Of a DNA stretch of 43,369 bases, positions 26,557-36,100 are shown one piece after another (position 1 is the stretch's first letter; each line of letters starts with the position of its first letter). The DNA is taken from positions 1 through 43,369 of the forward strand of contig JANTGS010000015.1 of the NCBI GenBank assembly GCA_024762795.1, in the 5' to 3' direction. The notes beneath the pieces are model-generated. The model worked only from the letters and a program-made list of their open reading frames with translations, was not told the DNA's origin and did not search any database. A program made the position numbers and the translations under genes. The DNA is from Flavobacteriaceae bacterium. Its GTDB lineage: Bacteria > Bacteroidota > Bacteroidia > Flavobacteriales > Flavobacteriaceae.

Positions 26557-28857
26557 TCAACTTTTACGTCTCCTTCTTTTTGTTTTACTATTCTCCCGGT
26601 CCTGAGCATCTACAACGGCGATCGTTACCATATTCACAATTTCATCCACGCTGGCATGTAATTGAAGCAGGTGAGCAGGTTTGTTCAATCCCATAATGAT
26701 AGGACCAACTGAATCTACATGGTTCAGTTCTTTCATCAGTTTATAGCTGATATTGGCCGAATCAAGATTCGGGAAGATCAGTCCGTTAACCTTTTTACCT
26801 TCAATCTTAGTAAAAGGAAATTTATCTGATCTCATCTTCTCATTAATAGCAAAGTCAGCCTGAAGATCTCCATCAATTGTGATCTCCGGATGTTGATCGT
26901 GTAAAAAACTTACAGCTTTACTAATTTTTTTTGATGTTTCTGATTTGGAAGAACCGAAATTAGAATGTGAGATCATAGCAAGATTAGGCTCTAAACCAAA
27001 TAACTTCATGGTTTTATGGGTCATTACTGCAATTTCAGCCAGTTCTTCAGCGTTTGGATTGATATTCATTGCAGTGTCCGACATGAATAAAGGTCCGCGT
27101 TTAGAAAGCATTAAATTAGTTGCTGAAACCCTGTTTATACCTTCTTGTTTGCCAAGAAGTTCAATCATTGGTTTAGCAACTGCAGGATAAAATCTTGAAT
27201 AACCTGTTACCAATGCATCAGCATCACCGTTTTTTACCATCATGGCAGCAAAATAATTGCGTTCACGCATCAGCCTTTGAGCTCCCAGTTTGGTAATACC
27301 GTTTCTTTGTTTAGATTTCCAATAGCTTTCAGCAAAACTATTTCTTCTTTTTGTTTCTTTTTGCGATTCTGGATCGATGATAGGAACCTTTGCGTCAAAA
27401 CTGATCTCTTTCATTAAGCGTTTGATGGTAGCCTTGTTACCCATCAAAATAGGTTTTGCTATACCTTCATCGTAAGTGATCTGTGCAGCTTTCAATACAT
27501 CGAGATGATTAGCCTCGGCAAAAATAACTTTTTTAGGGTTGGTTTTTGCCTTGTTGGCGATCAGTCGCATCAGTTTGTTGCCGGTGCCCAGTCTTTCTTC
27601 GAGTTCTTCCTGATAAGCATCCCAGTCGGTAATTGGTTCTGTGGCTACTCCCGTTTCCATGGCAGCTTTAGCTACAGCCGGGGGTACCTTATAGATCAAA
27701 CGCGCATCAAAAGGTTTTGGTATGATATAATCTTTACCAAAATGAATGTTTTTCTCATGATAAGCAATATTTACCTGTTCCGGTACAGGCTCTTTGGCAA
27801 GATCAGCTAAAGCATGTACGGCAGCAAGTTTCATTTCCTCATTGATCTTGGTAGCTCTTACATCCAAAGCTCCTCTGAAAATAAAAGGGAATCCCAGTAC
27901 ATTATTCACCTGATTTGGAAAATCGGAACGGCCTGTAGCCATGATGATGTCTTTACGTGTTTTAACAGCAAGGTCATAATCTATCTCGGCAGTAGGATTT
28001 GCCATGGCAAAAACAACAGGGTTCTTAGCCATAGATAAAAGCATTTCCGGACTTACAATGTTTCCTTTGGATAAACCGATAAAAACATCGGCACCTTTCA
28101 TAGCTTCTTCCAAGGTATGAAGATCTCTGTCGGTTGCAAATTCGGCCTTTTGAGAAGAAAGGTTCTCACGGTCCTTACGGATTACGCCTCTACTGTCTAA
28201 CATGACAATATTTTCATCTTTAACTCCTATTTTTTTGTACAAACGGGTACACGAAACAGCTGCTGCTCCGGCACCACTTACTACAACTTTAACTTTCTCC
28301 GGTTTTTTCTTAACCAGTTCTAAAGCATTTTTAAGGGCTGCTGTAGAGATGATTGCAGTTCCATGCTGGTCATCATGCATTACAGGGATGTTCAATTCTT
28401 CTTTAAGCCTTCTTTCAATTTCAAAGGCTTCAGGCGCCTTGATGTCTTCCAGATTGATTCCTCCAAAAGTTGGCGAAATAGCTTTAACAGTTTCGATAAA
28501 TTTATCAACATCTTTGGTGTCAACTTCAATATCAAAAACATCAATATCGGCAAAGATTTTAAATAATAAACCTTTTCCTTCCATAACGGGTTTTGAAGCC
28601 AATGGCCCTATATCCCCTAATCCTAAAACTGCAGTTCCATTAGAGATTACTGCAACAAGATTACTTTTTGCAGTATACCGGTAGGCATCTTTAGGATTTT
28701 TTTCAATTTCTAAACAGGGTTCGGCTACTCCCGGAGTATATGCCAGACCCAGATCACGCTGAGTAGTATATTTTGTTGTTGGTACTACCTGAATTTTACC
28801 AGGAGTTGGAAACTCATGGTATTTCAATGCGTCTTTTTTGCTAATTTTTGAAGCCAT
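26557..28857 (-). CDS. maeB: NADP-dependent malic enzyme with phosphotransacetylase-like domain (MaeB type)
   Basis: Oxidative decarboxylation of malate to pyruvate with reduction of NADP, in the cytoplasm. The 766-aa protein has the MaeB architecture. The malic enzyme domain lies at about 1-425 (TPGVAEPC near 41-48; MHDDQHGTA at 160-168 with the metal site; nucleotide motif VVVSGAGAAAVSC near 196-208; AMANPTAEIDY). The phosphate acetyltransferase-like domain lies at about 430-766 (GDADALVTGYSRFYPA; MSDTAMNINP). The second domain is usually regulatory, responding to acetyl-CoA, rather than catalytic. It has its own transcription unit, with a hairpin after it; ruvA is the next gene. Confidence 0.95.
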   Translation of the reverse strand: MASKISKKDALKYHEFPTPGKIQVVPTTKYTTQRDLGLAYTPGVAEPCLEIEKNPKDAYRYTAKSNLVAVISNGTAVLGLGDIGPLASKPVMEGKGLLFKIFADIDVFDIEVDTKDVDKFIETVKAISPTFGGINLEDIKAPEAFEIERRLKEELNIPVMHDDQHGTAIISTAALKNALELVKKKPEKVKVVVSGAGAAAVSCTRLYKKIGVKDENIVMLDSRGVIRKDRENLSSQKAEFATDRDLHTLEEAMKGADVFIGLSKGNIVSPEMLLSMAKNPVVFAMANPTAEIDYDLAVKTRKDIIMATGRSDFPNQVNNVLGFPFIFRGALDVRATKINEEMKLAAVHALADLAKEPVPEQVNIAYHEKNIHFGKDYIIPKPFDARLIYKVPPAVAKAAMETGVATEPITDWDAYQEELEERLGTGNKLMRLIANKAKTNPKKVIFAEANHLDVLKAAQITYDEGIAKPILMGNKATIKRLMKEISFDAKVPIIDPESQKETKRRNSFAESYWKSKQRNGITKLGAQRLMRERNYFAAMMVKNGDADALVTGYSRFYPAVAKPMIELLGKQEGINRVSATNLMLSKRGPLFMSDTAMNINPNAEELAEIAVMTHKTMKLFGLEPNLAMISHSNFGSSKSETSKKISKAVSFLHDQHPEITIDGDLQADFAINEKMRSDKFPFTKIEGKKVNGLIFPNLDSANISYKLMKELNHVDSVGPIIMGLNKPAHLLQLHASVDEIVNMVTIAVVDAQDRENSKTKRRRRKS

Positions 28858-28911
28858 AATTTTTTAATTCAAATTTCTAAGCAAAATTAACTAATTACAA
28901 CATACTAAAAG

Positions 28912-29847
28912 CTAACAAAATTCATTTTTTACAAATTGAACATTTCTTTGTAACCCATGTAGCTTAGCCCGCTTTATAGCAGATTTTTTAAAGATTCTTT
29001 TAAAGATCTCATCAGTGATCTCTTCCCAGTCTTTTTTTGTCATTTGAAGCAGATCGGGATGGGGTTTAAATTTGGGTTCGGCATGAGGAAGGGAGAACCT
29101 GTTCCACGGACAAACATCCTGACAGATGTCGCATCCAAAGATACGGTCATTAAATTTTCCTTTCATTTCTTTTGGGATCTCATCTTTAAGCTCGATGGTA
29201 AAATAGGATATGCATTTACTTCCGTCAATGATTCGATCGGGTAAGATCGCTTCTGTTGGGCAGGTATCAATGCATTTGCTGCATTTTCCGCAGTGGTCGG
29301 TTTGAAATTCGTGATCGTATTCTAATTCAAGGTCCAGGATGATCTCTGCCAGAAAATAAAAAGATCCCTTTTGTTTGGTAATGAGCAGGTTATTCTTTCC
29401 AATCCATCCCAAACCGCTTTTTTTGGCCCAGATCCTTTCCAGAACTGGGGCAGAGTCAGTAAAAACCCTTGCATCAACTTCTCCGATATTTTCCAGAATA
29501 AAACTTAACAGGGTATATAATTTATCTTTGATCACATGGTGGTAATCTTCACCATAGGCATATTTGGATAGTATGTATGTGTTACTTATCTGAGTTTTTT
29601 CAGGAAAATAATTGTATTGCAGGGAGATCACAGATTTGGCTCCGGGTACTAATTTCGTCGGATCCAGTCTTTTATCAAAATGATTTTCCATATATTTCAT
29701 TTCCCCGTGAAATCCGTTTCGCAACCATTTTTCGAATCTCGGGGCTTCTTTTTCTAAAAATTCTGCTCTTGAAATTCCAACAGAGGAAAATCCGAGGCGA
29801 AGTGCCTCCTCTTTAATAAGCTTTGTATAGTTATGCTTAAGTTTCAG
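28912..29847 (-). CDS. queG: Epoxyqueuosine reductase QueG, start codon unclear
   Basis: The last step of queuosine synthesis: reduces the epoxide of epoxyqueuosine in tRNA using cobalamin. The catalytic Asp lies in [10 protein letters not shown], followed by [12 protein letters not shown]. Two [4Fe-4S] ligand sets are visible, [12 protein letters not shown] and CDICQDVCP. Homology-like sequence continues upstream of the first usual start (TTG 29724), through [18 protein letters not shown], as far as a stop codon just before 29850. No ATG, GTG or TTG lies in that part. Starting at CTG 29847 gives 311 aa, the normal family length, while starting at 29724 gives only 270 aa without the N-terminal segment. 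CTG or an ATT start, or a sequence error, are the options. It follows ruvB by 73 bp. Confidence 0.85.
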   Translation of the reverse strand: MKLKHNYTKLIKEEALRLGFSSVGISRAEFLEKEAPRFEKWLRNGFHGEMKYMENHFDKRLDPTKLVPGAKSVISLQYNYFPEKTQISNTYILSKYAYGEDYHHVIKDKLYTLLSFILENIGEVDARVFTDSAPVLERIWAKKSGLGWIGKNNLLITKQKGSFYFLAEIILDLELEYDHEFQTDHCGKCSKCIDTCPTEAILPDRIIDGSKCISYFTIELKDEIPKEMKGKFNDRIFGCDICQDVCPWNRFSLPHAEPKFKPHPDLLQMTKKDWEEITDEIFKRIFKKSAIKRAKLHGLQRNVQFVKNEFC

Positions 29848-29920
29848 ATTTTAAAGTTTTTTCCTGTTACAGAGTTATTTGAGCAGATTTAGCTTTTGAT
29901 AAAGCCATAGAACATCTATC

Positions 29921-30943
29921 TTAAAACAGATTTCCCTGTGCACTGCCTTTTATCTTTCCCAGATGCTTGTATGCAATTTCGGTAACTTCTCTTCCTCTGG
30001 GAGTTCTCATGATAAAGCCCTCCTGAATTAAAAAAGGTTCATAAACCTCTTCAATGGTTTCAGGATTTTCCCCTACCGCTGTTGCCAGGGTATTGATGCC
30101 TACAGGTCCGCCTTTAAATTTATCTATAATGGTCGAAAGGATCTTATTGTCCATCTCATCCAATCCATGTGTATCTACTAGTAAGGCATTGAGTGCGTAT
30201 TTGGCAATTTTTATTTCTATGGTGCCATTACCCTTGATCTGGGCAAAATCTCTTACCCTTCGTAAAAGGGCATTGGCAATCCTCGGTGTACCACGACTTC
30301 TTCCGGCTATTTCTATGGCAGCTTCCATTGAGATGGGTACCTGAAGTATTTTTGCACTTCTTTGGATAATGCTGGTTAGAAGTCTTGTACTGTAGTAATT
30401 AAGCCGGCTACTGATTCCAAAACGAGCCCGCATGGGTGCCGTAAGCAAACCTGAACGTGTGGTTGCTCCAATCAAAGTGAAAGGTTCGAGATTGATCTGT
30501 ACGGAACGGGCGTTAGGTCCCGATTCGATCATGATATCGATTCTGTAATCTTCCATGGCCGAATAAAGATACTCTTCGATCACAGGGCTTAGCCGGTGGA
30601 TCTCATCAATAAAAAGCACATCCCTGCTTCCCAGATTGGTAAGAAGTCCAGCCAAATCTCCCGGTTTATCTAAAACCGGTCCGGAAGTTACCTTGATATG
30701 GGTATTCAGTTCATTCGCTAAAATATGCGCCAGGGTGGTTTTTCCAAGGCCGGGAGGTCCATGAAAAAGTGTATGATCAAGGGCTTCATTTCTTAGATTG
30801 GCAGCTTTAACAAAGATCTTTAAATTTTCCAGGGCTTGATCCTGTCCGGTAAAATCATCAAAGGTGATCGGCCTCAGTTTTTTTTCAATATCCAGTTCCT
30901 CCGGATTAAGATGATCTTTTGAAGCTTCTAAATTCTCATTCAT
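29921..30943 (-). CDS. ruvB: Holliday junction branch migration ATPase RuvB
   Basis: AAA+ motor of 340 aa that drives branch migration with RuvA. Walker [10 protein letters not shown] (62-70), Walker [10 protein letters not shown] (109-117), sensor 1 IGATTRSG, sensor 2 region [13 protein letters not shown], and a C-terminal winged-helix DNA-binding domain (about 260-330, with RTPRGREVT) are all present. The start MNENLEASK fits family members. A TAACTTTG promoter element ends only 4 bp before the ATG, so the transcript could be leaderless; alternatively ruvB is read from the SPOR gene, 31 bp upstream. Confidence 0.97.
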   Translation of the reverse strand: MNENLEASKDHLNPEELDIEKKLRPITFDDFTGQDQALENLKIFVKAANLRNEALDHTLFHGPPGLGKTTLAHILANELNTHIKVTSGPVLDKPGDLAGLLTNLGSRDVLFIDEIHRLSPVIEEYLYSAMEDYRIDIMIESGPNARSVQINLEPFTLIGATTRSGLLTAPMRARFGISSRLNYYSTRLLTSIIQRSAKILQVPISMEAAIEIAGRSRGTPRIANALLRRVRDFAQIKGNGTIEIKIAKYALNALLVDTHGLDEMDNKILSTIIDKFKGGPVGINTLATAVGENPETIEEVYEPFLIQEGFIMRTPRGREVTEIAYKHLGKIKGSAQGNLF

Positions 30944-30947
30944 ATAG

Positions 30948-30955
30948 CAAAGTTA
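30948..30955 (-). promoter_or_regulatory. Candidate -7 element (TAACTTTG) directly before ruvB
   Basis: On the minus strand TAACTTTG matches TAnnTTTG. Transcription would begin about at the ruvB ATG, which would make a leaderless mRNA. A chance match is possible. Confidence 0.35.
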
Positions 30956-30974
30956 GCAGAAAAAAATGGATACT

Positions 30975-31367
30975 TTATTTATTTAGTTCTATTTCAGACT
31001 GAAGTACTATGGCGCTTGGAAAATCCAGTTTAATATCTTTTAGATCTCTGTCGGCATCCAGTTTACTGTGATAGTTTCCTGCCTGAACCTTCCAGTCGGG
31101 AGAACTGAAAAGTAATTTTACATTAATTTCCGGATACAGGCTTTTAAATTTATTCATCTCCTTGTTGGCTCCCTTTTCACTACCATAAAATAATTGTATC
31201 CGGTATCCTTCATAAGTAGCTTTTGTTTTATTGTATTCAATCTTCTTTTTTAAAAGATCGGAAATTTCTTTATCAGCTCTGATCTTTACCACTCCCTGTT
31301 CATTTTGTGCTGATACAAAAAAGCTGCTGAAAAACAGAATACTGAAAAATAAAATTTTAAATTTCAT
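30975..31367 (-). CDS. SPOR-domain-like secreted protein
   Basis: The small 130-aa protein has a clear signal peptide (residues 1-20, SSFFVSAQ). It ends in a domain with the SPOR pattern: YRIQLFYGSEKGANKEMNKF (about 55-74), YPEINVKLLFSSPDWKVQAGNY (about 77-98), then a helix rich in Asp/Lys and a final strand AIVLQSEI. SPOR domains bind denuded peptidoglycan glycans at division sites. No membrane anchor remains after cleavage, so it should be periplasmic. It is divergent from the act operon and lies 31 bp upstream of ruvB, so it may be co-transcribed with ruvB and queG. Its exact role is unknown. Confidence 0.75.
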   Translation of the reverse strand: MKFKILFFSILFFSSFFVSAQNEQGVVKIRADKEISDLLKKKIEYNKTKATYEGYRIQLFYGSEKGANKEMNKFKSLYPEINVKLLFSSPDWKVQAGNYHSKLDADRDLKDIKLDFPSAIVLQSEIELNK

Positions 31368-31381
31368 AAGATTGTTTTTTG

Positions 31382-31389
31382 CAAAGCTA
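31382..31389 (-). promoter_or_regulatory. Candidate -7 element (TAGCTTTG) for the SPOR gene
   Basis: On the minus strand TAGCTTTG fits TAnnTTTG, 14 bp before the ATG at 31367. No -33 box was recognised. Confidence 0.45.
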
Positions 31390-31464
31390 AAATAATGTTT
31401 TTTCTTTTTATGAAAAATAACTTATTTAGAATGAGTATAAATTACTATGTAATATGTAATACAT

Positions 31465-31494
31465 TTTGTTGGTAAGTTATAAAATGTAATTTTG
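31465..31494 (+). promoter_or_regulatory. Candidate promoter of the act operon (TTTG-N18-TAATTTTG)
   Basis: TTTG (31465-31468) and TAATTTTG (31487-31494) are 18 bp apart, close to the Bacteroidota -33/-7 arrangement. This is the most complete promoter match in the window. The start point would be near 31501, giving a leader of about 108 nt before actA that contains the palindrome at 31509-31530. Three ATGTAAT direct repeats (31447, 31454, 31484) surround the -33 region. Confidence 0.6.
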
Positions 31495-31508
31495 CATTAA
31501 TGTTTTAA

Positions 31509-31530
31509 TTTTATGATTTTTGTCATAAAA
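31509..31530. promoter_or_regulatory. Crp/Fnr-geometry palindrome upstream of actA
   Basis: TTTTATGA-N6-TCATAAAA is a perfect palindrome with 8-bp arms. The TGA-N6-TCA core is shared by binding sites of the Crp/Fnr superfamily. It lies 79 bp before the actA ATG, downstream of the best promoter match. This would suit repression or, if an alternative TATATTTT element at 31534 is used, activation. The regulator is not encoded in the window. Confidence 0.6.
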
Positions 31531-31608
31531 GTATATATTTTATTTTACGCCCTTTTTTTAGTAGGGAAAAGCAGAGGATCAACTTAAAATAACTCAAAAG
31601 ATATTGTA

Positions 31609-33105
31609 ATGCAAAGCAGTACATTAAAACGTTTACTAACCGGACTTTCTTTCCTTTTTATTTTTTCATTAAGTTTAAACGCTCAGCAGGGAAATGCTGA
31701 AAACGGTAAGAAATTATTCAATACACATTGTGCGGCATGTCATAAGTTAGATAAAAGATTTGTGGGGCCACCGTTAAAAGGAATTACCAAAACAAAAGAA
31801 AGAGAATGGCTACATTTATGGATTAAAGATAATGCATCTTTAATTAAAAGTGGTGATAAAGAGGCGAATGCCATTTTTGAGGAATATAATAAGATTCCTA
31901 TGACTCCTTTCCCCCAACTTTCTGAAACCGATATAGATGATATTCTGGCCTATACGGATGACAATCCTGTCGGAGGTGCAAATGCTGCTGTTCAGGTAGA
32001 TCCTGCTTTAGCAGCTAAAGGAAAAGGATTGTTTCAAACACATTGTGCGGCCTGTCATAAACTCGAAGGTAAGCTAGTAGGGCCCGGATTGGGAAATGTG
32101 TCTGATAAAAGATCAAAAGAATGGCTGCATGCCTGGATAAAAGACAATGCTGCCCTTAGAAGTACAGGAGATAAAGATGCGATTGCTATTTTTGAGGAAT
32201 ACAACAAAATCCCAATGACGGCCTTCCCTCAGTTATCTGAAGAAGATATTGATGCTATTTTGGCATATACTACTGCAGGTATGATAAAACCCGCAGAAAC
32301 TACAAGTACAGAAGCTGCAGAAATACCTGTTGCAACTACCAAACCATTGAGTACTGCTTGGATAAGCTATACTTTGGTTTTAGTCTTGTTTATCATTTTG
32401 TTATGGTTACTTTTATACAGTAAGAATGGTTTTTTAAAGATCTCAGCTGTAATTCTGGTATTGCTCGTATCTGCTTATGTGCTGTTTGATAATTTGATGG
32501 GAGTTGGCCTTGATCAAGGGTACCAGCCTATCCAGCCTATTGCTTTCTCACACAAGATTCACGCTGGTGATAATAAAATAGATTGTGAATATTGTCACTC
32601 CTCTGCCAAGAACAGTAAAACTTCCGGTATTCCTTCGGTAAATGTTTGTATGAATTGTCATAAAAGTATTTCAGAATATACAGGAAAAGTAGCTTCAGCA
32701 GAAGAAAAAGCATTCTACGATAATGAGATTCATAAAATCTATGATGCTATTGGATGGGATCCTGAAAAAGCTGCTTATATTGAAAATTATCAGGTTAAAC
32801 CGATCAAATGGAACAGAATTCATAATCTTCCTGATTTTGTTTATTACAACCACTCTCAACATGTTACAGTTGCCGGTCAGAAATGCCAGACCTGTCACGG
32901 ACCTGTAGAGGAGATGGACGAGGTATATCAGTATTCACCACTTACCATGAGATGGTGTATCGATTGTCATAAAGAGACTGAGGTTGATTTGAAAGGCAAT
33001 GATTATTATGCTAAAATTCACGAACAACTCGCTAAAGAAAGAGGCTTAGAAAAAGTAACTATTGCCGATCTGGGAGGTAAAGAATGTGGTAAGTGCCACT
33101 ACTAA
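31609..33105 (+). CDS. actA: Alternative complex III subunit ActA, multihaem cytochrome c with two extra N-terminal haem domains
   Basis: Multihaem subunit of the quinol:cytochrome c oxidoreductase that replaces bc1, facing the periplasm. The 498-aa product has a signal peptide (about 1-26), two tandem class I-like cytochrome c domains (27-117 with CAACH 41-45; 132-224 with CAACH 146-150) and two membrane helices (about 251-270 and 276-296). The pentahaem part carries CEYCH 326, CMNCH 347, CQTCH 426, CIDCH 450 and CGKCH 493, making seven haem sites in all. The two N-terminal domains are very alike (shared WIKDNA, AIFEEYNKIPMT and FPQLSE), so they arose by duplication. The pentahaem region is the recognised ActA core. 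The extra domains may pass electrons to the oxidase. It is the first gene of the operon, 73 bp before actB. Confidence 0.93.
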   Translation: MQSSTLKRLLTGLSFLFIFSLSLNAQQGNAENGKKLFNTHCAACHKLDKRFVGPPLKGITKTKEREWLHLWIKDNASLIKSGDKEANAIFEEYNKIPMTPFPQLSETDIDDILAYTDDNPVGGANAAVQVDPALAAKGKGLFQTHCAACHKLEGKLVGPGLGNVSDKRSKEWLHAWIKDNAALRSTGDKDAIAIFEEYNKIPMTAFPQLSEEDIDAILAYTTAGMIKPAETTSTEAAEIPVATTKPLSTAWISYTLVLVLFIILLWLLLYSKNGFLKISAVILVLLVSAYVLFDNLMGVGLDQGYQPIQPIAFSHKIHAGDNKIDCEYCHSSAKNSKTSGIPSVNVCMNCHKSISEYTGKVASAEEKAFYDNEIHKIYDAIGWDPEKAAYIENYQVKPIKWNRIHNLPDFVYYNHSQHVTVAGQKCQTCHGPVEEMDEVYQYSPLTMRWCIDCHKETEVDLKGNDYYAKIHEQLAKERGLEKVTIADLGGKECGKCHY

Positions 33106-33178
33106 AGAGTAATAAAAAAAATAAAGAGACACCAATTCATTTGATATTTGGTTCTTACAATCATTAAAAAAATAATAA

Positions 33179-36100
33179 ATGGCATCTAACAAGAAATACT
33201 GGAAAAGTGTTGAAGAGCTTAAAAAAAGCAGCTCGATTGTTGAAAAGCTAAAACAGAACGAATTTGTAGAAGAAATACCAACAGATAAATTTCTGGGGGA
33301 TAAAGAAAACTTAACTGCAAGTTCAACCAGCAGAAGGGATTTTCTGAAATATTTAGGATTTTCTACTGCAGTAGCCTCTTTGGCGGCCTGTGAAGGACCG
33401 GTGATTAAATCGATACCTTATGTGGTTAAACCCGATGATGTGACCCCCGGTACAGCCGATTTCTATGCCACTACTATGGCTGATGGATTTGATTTTGCTA
33501 ACATACTTGTAAAAGTAAGAGAAGGTCGCCCTATCAAAATAGAACCCAATAAAGATGTTTCAACAGGAATAACTAACGCAAGGGTACAGGCTTCCGTTCT
33601 TTCGCTTTATGATGAAAACAGGTTAAAGGGACCCAAAGCAAACGGTAAAGATACTACCTGGAAGAAATTTGATGCTGAAGTAGTTTCCAAACTCAATGAA
33701 ATAAAGAATGCAGGGGGAAAACTGGTTTTCTTAACCAATACCTGTGCGAGTCCGAGTATTGGTAAACTGATTAAGACCTACGGAGAAGAATTTGGTAATG
33801 TTCAGCATGTGGTTTACGATTCGGTTTCTGAAAGTGCTGCTCTGGATGCGATGAAAGAAATGTACGGCGTTAGAGCTTTGCCGGATTATGACTTCTCAAA
33901 AGCCGATCTTATTGTTTCTATCGGTGCCGATTTCTTAGGGGATTGGCAGGGAGGAGGTTTTGCTCCCGGTTACACCAAAGGCCGAGTGCCAAAGGATGGT
34001 AAAATGTCCTATCATGTTCAGATTGAGTCTAACATGTCATTAACCGGTGGTAATGCTGATAAAAGAATCATTGTTAAACCTTCGGGACAGATCAATGCCT
34101 TGTTGAAATTATACAAAGCTGTTGTAAATGGTATTTCAACCAGAGAGAGTTCGGAATTGAATACTTTAATAGATCAGATCGTTAAAGCAGGAAAAAGAGC
34201 AGTGGTTGTTACCGGAATTCAGGATAAGAATGCACAACTTTTGGCACTGGCCATCAATAAAAAGTTACAAAGTGAGGCATTAGATACCGTTAACACAAGA
34301 AATGTGCGTTTTGGTAATGATGCTAAAGTAAAACAACTAATCGCCGATATGAATGCCGGAAAAGTTTCGGCTCTTTTTATGAGCAATGTTAACCCGGTTT
34401 ATTCTTTACCTGCCTCAGCAGATTTTAAGGAAGCATTAAAAAAAGTAAAATTAAGTGTTGATTTTACCATGAGTAATGATGAAACGGCTCAGGTATCTCA
34501 ATATGTAGCGGCCATTCCCCATTTTCTCGAATCCTGGGGAGATGTAATGATCAAAAAAGGCCAGTACAGCCTGGTACAACCTACGATCAAACCTTTATTC
34601 GATACACGACAATTTCAGTGCAGTCTTTTAAAATGGTTAGGAAAGAAAGAAACATTTTACGATTTTCTTAAATCCAACTGGAACAATAACATTCTGGCAG
34701 GAAAGTCATGGAATAAGGCCCTTCACGATGGGGTGTTTACCAAAGAGTTCGAAGTGCCTGAATTTACATCAACTGTTGATGTTAATGCAGCTGCAAAAGA
34801 ATTGGCTTCTATAAAAGGCGGTAAACTCGAACTTTCAGTTTATACCAAAGCAGGATTGGGAGATGGTCAGCAGGCTAACAACCCGTGGTTGCAAGAGCTA
34901 CCGGATCCAATCACCAGAACATCCTGGGACAATTATTTACTGATCTCCAGAGTTGATGCTGAAAGATTAGGATTAAAAAACTGGACGGTTGATAACGGAG
35001 CGTTAAACGGAGACAAAGTAAATATCTCTGCCAATGGAGTATCTATTAAAGATATTCCTGTTTATATTCAGCCGGGTCAGGCTCCGGGGTCAGTGGCACT
35101 GGCCTTAGGTTATGGCCGTACAGGTTTACAAAAAGAGATGAATGTGGGAGTAAATGCTTATCCTTTTGCCGATAAGTTTTTCCATGATATTAAAATAGTA
35201 AAATCCCCTGGTGAACATGAATTTGCTTGCGTTCAGCTTCAGCATACCATTATGGGTAGAGAAGGGGAGATCACCAGAGAAACTACTCTGGCAGAATATA
35301 TTTCAAAACCAAAAGAAGAATGGAATCCGAAACCGGTTTACTCTCTGGATCATCAGGAAGTAACTGAGGATAAAGTTGATCTTTGGGATAAATTTGATGA
35401 TAGTATCGGAACCAAGTTCAATATGTCCATTGATCTGGCAACCTGTACCGGTTGTGCAGCCTGCGTAGTAGCCTGTCATGCTGAAAATAATGTACCGGTT
35501 GTTGGAAAACATGAGATCAGGGTGAGCAGGGATATGCACTGGTTGCGTATCGACAGATATTATTCCAGTGATATGACCGTTGAAAAAGGAAAAGAAGAAG
35601 GTACTTTTGGTACCGGGGAATATTTTGATGAGATGACGCATCCTTCTGATGCTCCCGAGGTTTCTTTCCAGCCTGTTATGTGTCAGCACTGTAATCATGC
35701 ACCTTGTGAAACCGTTTGTCCGGTAGCAGCAACATCTCATGGTCGTCAGGGACAAAATATGATGGCTTACAACCGTTGTATCGGAACAAGATATTGTGCT
35801 AACAACTGTCCATATAAAGTAAGACGTTTCAACTGGTTCAAGTATTTCAACAATGACGAGTTTGATTACAATATGAACAATGATCTTGGAAGAATGGTAT
35901 TGAATCCTGATGTAGTTGTACGATCTAGAGGGGTAATGGAGAAATGTTCTTTATGTATTCAGAAAACTCAGGCTACTATACTTACAGCCAAGAAAGAAGG
36001 AAGACCTGTACGCGATGGCGAATTTGAAACTGCCTGTTCAAGTGCCTGTCCTTCCAATGCGATCGTATTTGGTGATATTAATGATAAGAGCACAGAAGTT

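Noticed and set aside
28202-28684. 160-aa plus-strand open frame inside maeB
   Set aside because: It lies wholly antisense to a conserved gene, has a Ser/Leu/Pro-rich shadow composition and matches no known family pattern. The other antisense frames inside sprA, actB and the aldehyde dehydrogenase genes were dropped for the same reason.
31447-31490. ATGTAAT repeats as the start of a CRISPR or iteron array
   Set aside because: There are only three 7-bp copies with uneven spacing in AT-rich DNA, and no replication or cas gene is nearby.
33106-33178. Hairpin between actA and actB as a terminator
   Set aside because: Only ACCAA/TTGGT pair, without a T run; it is more likely an ordinary spacer within the operon.
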